Shown here: positions 43,101 through 51,544 of the stretch, one piece after another
Position numbering within the stretch: position 1 is the stretch's first letter
How the letters are laid out: each line of letters starts with the position of its first letter
Assembly (NCBI GenBank): GCA_013339765.2
Contig: JABSTR010000961.1
Span: 62,001 to 126,000, forward strand
From: Haemaphysalis longicornis
Taxonomy: Eukaryota; Arthropoda; Arachnida; Ixodida; Ixodidae
Length of the DNA stretch: 64,000 nucleotides
Direction of reading: 5' to 3'
Made by a program: the position numbers and the translations under genes
Notes under the pieces: generated by a model
Databases searched by the model: none
What the model was told of the DNA's origin: nothing
What the model saw: only the letters and a program-made list of their open reading frames with translations

Positions 43101-45580
43101 AAGCTCACCTTTACCCTAGGCCTTTATAATTATTTTGCTCTGCAATTATACATTCTCAGCTGGAGCATGCCTGCTGAATTCAGGCCCCAACCACGCTTTG
43201 CTATTTCACATTTGCAGCTGTATGAAATGTTGTTCTTTAGGTTTTGCCAATGATTTCCAACAGGCCACTTAACTAGTGTCAAAACCATTTTATACCTTTA
43301 ATTGCTATTTATAGCAAACAGTATTATATCATTTTTCATAACACATTTTGTTGTAACCTCATTCAATGATTTTGTTACCCCGCCAGCCTGGTTCATAAAT
43401 CTGCGTGAACATGCTTGTCTTGCAGCTAATCTGCAGTAACAGACACCACACACTTTGGCTTTCCAGTGTAGCTTTGGTGTCCGCAAAAAGGAATCTTTTT
43501 CTTGGCTCCTCTGCAGCGCTTTGTAGAAAAAGATCACTTGCTGGTTTGGCTTTCCCGCAGGACTCTAGTGTAGTGCAAGAGAGTATCGCTTGCTTATTCC
43601 TTTTTTGTTGAGGTTTTAATGCTGTGCATCTTCCAGAAGAACCCTGGCATTTTGTTTAGAAATGGAGCTTCACACCACAAACAGTGCAGAGAAAGTAGAG
43701 CTACTCACTTTTTGCATAGACACGGAAGTTTGGCAGATCACTTGTCATTGACAAGCGTTTGATTTCTGGCTTAAGGTGCAACGCTGGGATAGTTTACTAG
43801 TTGGGGGGAAAAAACGCAGCGCTGATAAACGGTACTGAAGTACTAGGAAAGGTGCCGTGATCAACATGGTTTCCATGTGTTGGCAGCATTTTGGTCCAGT
43901 TTTTCATGAATATTTGCCAGGGGCCCGGGCCTTAACATTGCCTGCTTTTGTGTAACAAAAATGTCAACAGTGAAGCACTTATCAATGCTCACATGCTGCT
44001 CATTGATACCAGAGCAAAAGTACGTTCAGCAGTCATTTTATTGTTAAAGCCACCATGATCCATACACCTTCAGCTGTACCTGCAACTTTCACAAACACCG
44101 ACAGGCATTCAAATCCACGCACGTGGCCTTGGCTCCAGTTCTTGCACAAGGTATTAAGAAGTACTCTCGGTAGTGGGCAATGTCACGCTCGACACCAACC
44201 ATTACCCCGAAGTTGTACTTGATAAACTATTTTTTAAGCCTGTTGGCTTAAAGGGTTGTTTAGGTGCCCGTTTTGTGGAAGAAAAAGAAACAGCTAATGG
44301 GCACACAACACACAACCCGTGAATGTCTTTTCTAGCAGCTGGCTTCTGACGAGACTTGCATCGTTGTGAACGAAATGTGGGACATTTTATAATGCCCCTT
44401 ACCACTAAGTAAATTCACTTGAGCAATTTTCCAAAACAGTTTACACAGTGCGGAGTTAAAAAGCAATAGAATGTGAAACGTCCCCTCACAATTGGAAACT
44501 CTTCCTGTCCACTACCCCAAAGGCTTGGACAGTAGACGCTTAAGCACGCTTCACCAGTTGCGAATACAAGCATTAGTGTCAAGTTGAACTCCGCAGAGTG
44601 CTTGGGATGGGCATATAGATGTCACAGCCACTTGGAATTTGTGCATAGACTGCAAGCCTCTGAGATAAGCTCTCATCATCATTAGCCTATCCTGCTGAGT
44701 GAATGGTTATGTTCAATTCCAACCAAGCCAAACACAAGAGTAAAGAAGGAACGAGCCTATCAAAATACATACTCAAAGCAGATGCAGGAGGAAGTTTTGT
44801 TGCCTAACCAGGTTAGAGGAGGCGAAAGGTACTGGAGCAAAGGAAAGGGAAATAAAAGCCAAGCAGTAATTTTAAGCCTTGCCTATCATTTCATTAAGTT
44901 GAAAGCACAATGGTACTCTAAACAACAAATCTGAGCATAGATGAACAATAACTGAACTGTCACTTGTTAACCTTATGCACACCATACTTTTAAAGGACTA
45001 TTAGCAGAAGTTCCAAACTTGGCTCACACGGCGATCTTATCGGCTGCACTTCTCCCATGCTTGCACAGTTGGAGCTTGAGCCTCCTTGCACAAGAGGCCA
45101 GCCAGTCAGCGAATGGTTTCAGTGGTATCTTGAGTAGATATCTTTGGACGGGCAGTTGGGCTCCCCCCACGGAAGTGAAGCTGCGCTCCCTGCACGGATT
45201 CTGCAGCGCCGCGTGCACAGATCGTTTTTGCAGAATAGTCAGCTGGATACATTTCTCGGCGATAGTACTACTGCCCCAGGGGAAAAATTGCAGAAGCTAC
45301 ATGCGAGGTCGGATTGCGTTCGATGGTTCCGTGCGCTACCTGACGACACTCGATCCGTGCACACGCTGACGCTACGTCGCTAGCGTTGGCATGTCATCAA
45401 AGACAGCTACCTCGTTAGCCACGGCGCGACGCGATGGAAAATACTGATCCCCACGTTTTATAATTGAGCCACCACTCCAGAATAGAACACAAGGCTTGGC
45501 ATGGAAGAAGCGAGGCACAAGTAGACAACGAATGCAGGCGCGTAAAGCCGATAGCACGCGAACTGCAAGACAACGTGAAG
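40200..45580. other. Intergenic region between the divergent genes, unassigned part
   Basis: AT-rich, with only short frames (for example 40269-40511, 41306-41506, 45019-45369) that carry no recognisable motif. No transposon termini were recognised. Confidence 0.4.
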
Positions 45581-45605
45581 CTTACAAAATATTAACGCTG
45601 TGTCT

Positions 45606-45780
45606 AAAGGTACGTCGGACGTACCCGCAGCATTTCTTAAAGATACGTCGGACGTACCCGCAAAATTTCTTAAAGATACGTCGGACGTACCCGCAAGATT
45701 TCTTAAAGATACGCGTCGGACGTACCCGCAAGATTTTTTAAAGATACTTCGGACGTATCCGCGAAACTTTGTTAAGTACG
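45606..45780 (+). repeat. Left 33-bp tandem array of the Foldback-like element
   Basis: Five units starting AAAG at 45606, 45639, 45672, 45705 and 45740. Each holds the near-palindrome ACGTCGGACGT followed by ACCCGCAAGATTTCTT. The inner units diverge most. Confidence 0.95.
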
Positions 45781-46481
45781 TCGGTGTATTCGGTTCCATT
45801 CGGCCCAAACATGCAGCATACGTTCAGCGTTTTCTCGCGTCGACGTCGCGTCGACAGAAATGCATGTCTACGCTCGCTAGATATCGGCGTCGACGCAGCG
45901 CGAGAGAGCATCGGAAAGCGAGCGGCAGCGTCCGTCTTCGCGTGGTTTGGGGTCGTTCCTTTCAGCAGAAAACAATAAATTTCTTTTTAATTTACGGTAA
46001 TCGGTTGCCTTGAGACAAATTGCAAGCTATTTCTGTTCGCGAGCGCTCATCCATTTGTGGCTTGTTCGGCTTTCATCGGGGAGATCGGGGATCTGCGATA
46101 GCTTTGTGTGAGTTAAATGAGGGAGCTCTGGTTACATCGCATCCAGTATTAGCATAATGTGGCTTGTCAGCAAGATCGGTGCGTGACGAGCAAGCGTTAT
46201 CAACGCCAGAATTCTGGCGCATTCCATTCCATTCGTAGCTCCCGTGGCGTGCGCAGGGTAGACCGGGGATGTGCGACAGCTTTTTTTACTCAAATAAGGG
46301 ACCTGTGGTTACATTGCTTGTAGCACTAGCATTATTGTCCTCGGCTTCAAGATCGGTGCGCAAGAAGCAAGCGTTACCACGGCTCAAATCTCTCAAATAC
46401 GACCAAAAGAAAGCACACACAACACTATTCGTAGGCAGCCTCAGTTGGTACACCGAATTCTTCAAGGCTTTTCGTCTCCTC

Positions 46482-46575
46482 GCGTGGTCGAGCGGTTGAG
46501 AGCCGGCCTTCTGTTTCGAAAGTCTGTGGTTCGAATCCTGGCACAATCTCTCTCTCTCTTTTTTTTTTTTTTTTT
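46482..46575 (+). repeat. tRNA-like SINE head or tRNA pseudogene
   Basis: Box A TGGTCGAGCGG and box B GGTTCGAATCC have tRNA-like spacing. They are followed by CT repeats and 17 T. The acceptor arms do not pair well, so this is not called as a functional tRNA. It sits inside the Foldback-like element. Confidence 0.55.
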
Positions 46576-47195
46576 GCGGCGATGCCTTGATCAGTTGTTT
46601 TTTACAGGGTGCCAGAGTACCTTGCCTTTCAACCAACAAATGACGTTCGACGGTAACCTCAGTATCAAGGCAGCGCTGAAATTTGTTTTGCTTACAATTT
46701 GAATTCACGAACGTGCAGTTGGTACGTAACATAAAGGTTAAATCAAGTAGCAAGTGAAGCAGTTGTTCGAGGTGCGTCTTCGTTTATCATTCTATCTTAT
46801 TTTGTTCTGATTTGACCGTGATGGCTCGAGATACATTTCGCGGCATTTCAATATTTGCCCGCCAACATACTCAGCAATAACTAAAGACGCAAAGTGATTT
46901 TTTTTTTTTTTTTGCTAAAGCTAAAGTCTTGATAATTGCAGTTCAAGAAGTGACAATAACTGCTCATAAACGACTTCAACAGGATGGCATACGTGTCCAG
47001 CAACGCCCGCCGACGCAGCGACTGTACTCGCGTGCACATGATTTTGTTTCCCTTTTGAGAGAACCCGTAGTGGTCCGCATTCGATCTCTGAACTCAGCAA
47101 AGGTTCTAACCGCCCCTTCAAATAAGGTCCAACTAGAGAACACGAGGGAAAAAATTCCTTCTGCGTCAGGTTAGGCATCAGATTCTTGGCTTATA

Positions 47196-47763
47196 CAGTG
47201 TGTTGCAACGATAACTGGAACACTTTAAAAATTTTTCCTGAGCGATCCGCCGCTCTGTTCACGCTCAAACTTTACACGAAGGTCGCATTTTGTGGTCTAT
47301 TTTGTTTGACACCGGGAACAACAATGGTACTTACCTGTTTATCCTGAAAATAAATAAAAACGATTTTCGCCTATGGGAAAATGGCGGCGATTTGGACGTG
47401 CGAGCCAGAAAACCGGGTTTTCTGATCGTCTGTTAGCTCATTTCTAGGTGCATTTTCTGATCGTCTGCTGCACCATTTGGCTCCGTACGTGAATCCCAAA
47501 CATGCGTTTCACTCTGCAGGTGGTTCCGTCGTTCCAACATCAACTTGCGCTGGCTCGCACGTTCAAATCAGCGGCCATTTTCCCATAGGCGAAAATCGTT
47601 TTTATTTATTTTCAGAATAAACAGGTAAGTACCGTTGTTGTTCCCGGTGTCAAACAAAATAGACCACAAAATGCGACCTTTGTGTGAAGTTTGAGCGCGA
47701 ACAGAGCGGCGGATCGCTCAGGAAAAATTTTTAAAGTGTTCCAGTTATCGTTGCAACACCCTG
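47196..47763. mobile_element. Mariner-type fold-back MITE, copy 2
   Basis: 568 bp flanked by TA. It is the same family as 3579-4140: CAGTGTGTTGCAACGATAAC at the left and the complement ...GTTGCAACACCCTG at the right, with long inverted arms including CCTGAGCG and GCCGCTCTGTTC. Nested inside the Foldback-like element, so it inserted later or was carried along. Confidence 0.88.
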
Positions 47764-47854
47764 TATACAGCAAACGCGTGACGGTTTTGCCGTCGATGGT
47801 TCGAGATAACCACGCTAGTTTCGAGCAACGCCGCTTACGAGCCACTCTGGGCCC

Positions 47855-48040
47855 TGTACGTCCGACGTATCTTTAAGAAATCTTGCGGGTACGTCCGACG
47901 TATCTTTAAGAAATTTTGCGGGTACGTCCGACGTATCTTTAAGAAATATTGCGGGTACGTCCGACGTATCTTTAAGAAATATTGCGGGTCCGTCCGACGT
48001 ATCTTTAAGAAATATTGCGGGTCCGTCCGACGTCTCTTTA
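47855..48040 (-). repeat. Right 33-bp tandem array of the Foldback-like element
   Basis: Six inverted units with an exact 33-bp period. Copies are more uniform than in the left array, which suggests independent expansion or homogenisation. Confidence 0.95.
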
Positions 48041-48751
48041 GACACAGCGAAATATTAAACGACAACACGACAGTTCTAGCAGCATGTAAAAAGCGGGGCG
48101 AAGCAGCGTGCAGAAAACAATTCGTTAGGCTTACCAAGACGTGCAACAGCAAGTTCAAAAAATACCCAATCTAAATCACATCTCCCAACAAGAAAAACGC
48201 GCCGCGAAGCAGCCGCTGTACAGGGAGATAGGGAAGTAACGATGCGTCAGGCCTGCCATTCGAACCACGGGCTAGAGTGAACTAGAATAGGGGAGTGGCC
48301 CGAGCGGGCGGAGACGGCGTTGCTTTCGCCGTGCCGCGCGCCGTCGACCACCGCTAGGGTGGCTAGGGGCGCTCGTGCACGATCTCGCAGCCGGTCAGCC
48401 GCGCCCGCGCTGTCGCCGCAGCCCTCAGACCGGGCGAAACGTAGAACTTGGAAGGCGGTTGGTGCACGTGCGTTCGGTGGAATCGGTGCGGAGGTTCTGA
48501 CGCGTTTTTTAAAACAGTGAGACAGTGCATTTCGTCAAGGACCAGCATGTGAGGAAGATGGCGAAAAGAAGAACTGATGCGCACTGTTTTGACCAGGCTG
48601 TCACGCTGGCTATCAGGGCGCTCCAAAGGCGTATTTGTTCGCCGCCCCAAGAGACGAAGAGGTTCGAAAAAAGTGGAAGCGCAATTTGCGCCGGCAGGAG
48701 AGAGAGACAAAGCTTTTTTTTTTTTATCGAGCTTTTAGGTGGGGTGGTTCC

Positions 48752-48985
48752 TCATTTCAGGTAACCACGTGCTGTCCCGGCTCGACTGGCCCTCTCGACC
48801 AGCAGAAGTTGATCTTGAGAAAGGGAGCTGGAACGCAGTATGTCCCACTGCTCAGGAGTAGGGGAAGGAAAAGGAGGTGGGAGGTCTGGGTTCTTGACGC
48901 ACTCCCATATTATGTGCCATAGAGTGCCTAGTTGAGTACAGAATTTACATTGTGCGTCGAATTGTGAGGGAAATAACAGATGCAT
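48752..48985 (-). mobile_element. I-type LINE ORF2 C-terminal fragment
   Basis: The minus strand encodes QCKFCTQLGTLWHIIWEC, the terminal CCHC motif, followed by PTPEQWDILRSS and LVERASRAGTARGYL and a stop. This is the C-terminal signature of I-type LINE ORF2 in ticks. Upstream domains are absent. It lies within the 2-kb element at 48273-50298. Confidence 0.8.
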
Positions 48986-48989
48986 CCTG

Positions 48990-50100
48990 ACTGAATGGGC
49001 AAACGTATTGTAACTATTAGGACAAGCCCCTCACAGAATCGTCGGCTGCAGTGTGCGAGCTCCACTTTGTGTACAGGCCGTTCTGCACCGGTTTGTGCTA
49101 AACATGGAGAACGCGTTCACTGAATGCTTCAGTGTTCTTGAGCTTCATTGTGATAGCATATCCTTGACATTTTGAGTGTGGTGAAGGCTAAGCAGCAGTG
49201 GGAACTTGGGTGCAGTGATCATTGTAAGGCTGTTGCGGCAGAGGTGCGTTTTACCTCACGACCCGCATTCACTTCTACATCAAAAGCATCAACAGAAGCA
49301 ACGCAAAAAGACGGCAATCAAGTATGCTAAACTAGGTAAATGCCCGTAGTACTGGACCAAATTGCGAAATAAACATTACAGCACACTGAAAGGTAATCTG
49401 TTCTATCTCGTTCACTGTATGTATATTATAAAAATTGTAATCGGGTTTGAAAAAGGTTAAGCTGGGTTTGCTTAACATGTAGCATTGCATGTAAGTGTTA
49501 ACATTAGTTACTGTTCTTTTTTTATAGTAATTATAACAAGAAATAACTACAAAATAATTTGCCTTTGCCTGATAGCACCCTTTATCTCTGAAAAATAGTA
49601 AAGACTCCATACCATATTGGCAAGCAAGCAGCAGTTAGTTTCGTTTTTGTGCTATGCGGCGGGTCTAATCTTCCTTTTAGGAGATTGGGGGTGAGGGGGG
49701 TCAACGTGCTTATTTGCGCACATTCGCCGAATAATACATCAAAGTTTACTGCAACACCTCGGTTAAAAAAATTGTCGCTCTTAAATGCTGCTATACGAGC
49801 AATGACGTGTTTTTAGAACCGCGATGCTGTGCCCTGTGCAGGGACTAACAGTCCATGCTGAACACCTGCCAGTTCGCAAAAAGTAGTTAATTGTCAATCG
49901 TCAGGCAGTATTCGGCGGGTTGCGGAGAACACAGGTGACAGTTCATTGACATTCAGAAGCGCCCGCGCCAGATATATAGCGGAACTAAAGTGCCTGCAAC
50001 CAGAACGGCTCACCACATCGAGGTCAGAGGTCTTGTGCTCGACCTGAAGCAGCAGTAAGTAAAGCAAAAATTACATTTGGCCGTTTAGAATCTTTCTTAG
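48990..50100. other. Interior of the 2-kb element, unassigned
   Basis: AT-rich, no recognisable coding. A 92-codon minus frame (49610-49332) has no signature. Confidence 0.4.
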
Positions 50101-50414
50101 CTTCTGAATGCCTTTGAAAGCCGAAAGAGAACCCGAGAACATGATAGTGCAAGGCCAGGCCACAGAACAGGGAGGATTTGCCAGGCGCGTAGTCTCACTG
50201 CGGCGAAAGGGCGCAGTCGCGCCACCTCGCGGTGTCGACGCCAACCGGAGCGGCTCGGCGCCGCCGCTCGGGACACTCCCTTATTCTAGTTCACTCTACA
50301 CGGGCGGAGAACATCGGGACACAAGACGTAAACACCCGGAAGCGGCATGAGCAATTAACGTAAACATGACGTTTGTTTTGTGACGTCACAGGAAGTCACG
50401 TGATTTTTTTAGCT

Positions 50415-50492
50415 TGACGTCACTTTTGCGTGGCAGCAGCTGTTGCCAGGGGGGCGTAGCTTGTGCCACGCGCGTGGCAGGAGACTTAACCA
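50415..50492 (-). promoter_or_regulatory. CRE-rich repeat upstream of eIF3m (copy B)
   Basis: Inverted copy of the block at 40072-40151, reading CTCCTGCCACGCGCGTGGC on the minus strand, with TGACGTCA at 50415 and another at 50381. It lies about 300 bases upstream of the eIF3m start codon. It has the same orientation relative to eIF3m as copy A has relative to the LEM gene. Confidence 0.55.
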
Positions 50493-50779
50493 TTTCGGAT
50501 ACAATATTTTGCTCACTTTCCCTATAATCTTTATTAATTACTTCGTAATTACTACTTTTACGCTTATTTTTGTTTATTTTCCGCAATCACTGTTTAGAAG
50601 CGTTGAAAACTTTGACTGACAGCTTACGGTCGGCGCCATCACTGTGGTGACGGTCTTTCAACCCTGTCCTCCGACGTCCCGCGTGCGCTCGCCGTCGTCG
50701 CGTCCATATTGTGGTGTTTACGCCGCCGGCTTTCTTGTCGCTTTTCGCCGGTGATTGCCGTCCCTAGCGGCGCCCAGCC

Positions 50780-51220
50780 ATGAGTACCCCGACGTTCATC
50801 GATGTGGGCGTGGACGAACAGTGCCTCGACCTGCGCACCTACTTCAAGGGCCTCGGGGCCGACATCTCGGACGAGCAGTGCCCCGAGAGCCTGGCGCTGA
50901 ACCTGGCGCAGATCATCGGCGTGTGCGACGCGTGCTTCCGCGAGGCCCCGGACGCGGACGTGGAGGCCGTGCTCAACAGCATCGTGTCCCTGCTGGTGGA
51001 CGTGGGGCCGGCCGAGGGCGAGGCGCTGGTGGGCGCCTTCTGCGACAAGCTGGCCCGGGCGCCCTCCAGCCGGCTGGGCCTCATGGCCGTGCGCGTGCTG
51101 CAGAACCTCTTCGAGGCGCTCAGCCCCGACAGCCCGCTCCGCTACGACGTGTACTGCAACCTCGTCAGGGCGGCCGCCAAGACGGACCTCATCCTCACCG
51201 TCTTCAGCGACCTCGGAAAG
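50780..51220 (+). CDS. eIF3m: Eukaryotic translation initiation factor 3 subunit M, exon 1
   Basis: N-terminal 147 residues of eIF3m, a PCI-domain subunit of the eIF3 complex that helps recruit the 40S ribosome and mRNA in the cytoplasm. It starts MSTPTFIDVGVDEQ and continues through the HEAT-like helices, including LALNLAQIIGVCDACF, VLNSIVSLLVDV and RVLQNLFEALSPDSPLRYDVYCNL, which align along their length with animal eIF3m. The ATG lies at the first residue of the family alignment. The open frame runs 49 codons past residue 147, but homology stops at FSDLGK. There AAG is followed by GCGAGT, a GC-type donor; no better GT donor lies nearby. Phase 0 matches the exon at 63858. The exon is strongly GC-rich, as are the LEM exons. 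The PCI domain itself lies beyond the window. Confidence 0.93.
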
Positions 51221-51402
51221 GCGAGTTCCACCGTTGCCGGCCCACCTGCCGGGTCCGCTCGATTCATCGCGTGGACCAGTCTTTGCCCGAGCGGAAAAAG
51301 GGCTCCGCCCATTATGCAGGCTTGCGGAACCGGCTTCGCACTGCTGTCAACTGGTACCAGAGGCTGAATCGAACGGAACCGTAGTGTGCAAGCCTTCTAG
51401 TC

Positions 51403-51540
51403 GGGCAGCGTTCACACTTGCGACGGGAATTCCGTCGCTTTGTCCAATGGTCGGTCGGGACCAATTTTTGTCGCCTCGTGACGAAGCGCCAGAATTCCCG
51501 TCGCTTTCGCTGGCCTTCGTCGCTAGTGTGAACGGGCCTT
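51403..51540. repeat. Small MITE with CGTTCACAC termini
   Basis: 138 bp with inverted ends GGGCAGCGTTCACACTTGCG (left) and AGGCCCGTTCACACTAGCG (right, complement). The inner motif CGACGGGAATTC recurs inverted. It lies just inside eIF3m intron 1. Similar ends are seen at 4933-4993. Confidence 0.65.
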
Positions 51541-51544
51541 CACA

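Larger units (their letters stand above)
45596..48049. mobile_element. Foldback-like element with 33-bp terminal repeat arrays
   Basis: 2,454 bp flanked by a 9-bp direct repeat AAATATTAA (45587-45595 and 48050-48058). It begins CGCTGTGTCTAAAG and ends with the complement, CTTTAGACACAGCG. Inside the left end lie five 33-bp units (from 45606; one is 35 bp) with core TACGTCGGACGTACCCGC. Inside the right end lie six units in inverse orientation, with TCCGACG at 47861, 47894, 47927, 47960, 47993 and 48026. Tandem-repeat inverted ends and a 9-bp duplication are the hallmarks of Foldback elements, related to Mutator-like transposons. The interior has a tRNA-like segment and a nested mariner MITE, and no transposase. 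Confidence 0.87.
48273..50298. mobile_element. 2-kb element with 7-bp target duplication and TAGAGTGAACTAGAATA ends
   Basis: 2,026 bp flanked by CACGGGC (48266-48272 and 50299-50305). The left terminus is TAGAGTGAACTAGAATAGGG and the right terminus on the complement is TAGAGTGAACTAGAATAAGG. Similarity continues as GGAGTG-CCCGAGCGG and more loosely to about 90 bp. No transposase; the interior holds a LINE fragment. The ends are shared with the short palindromes at 39894 and, more distantly, 4903. Superfamily not assigned. Confidence 0.82.

Noticed and set aside
45496..46013. Repetitive proteins from frames over the 33-bp arrays, here and at 47815-48158
   Set aside because: The 33-bp unit is a multiple of three, so arrays stay open in several frames on both strands; an artefact of the repeat.
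46482..46575. Functional serine- or leucine-type tRNA gene
   Set aside because: The D-arm and T-arm look right, but the acceptor ends do not pair and it lies inside a transposon.
40031..50492. A single 10-kb transposon bounded by the inverted CRE-rich blocks
   Set aside because: No target duplication or terminal identity at the block edges; the blocks look like two separate copies of a short repeat.
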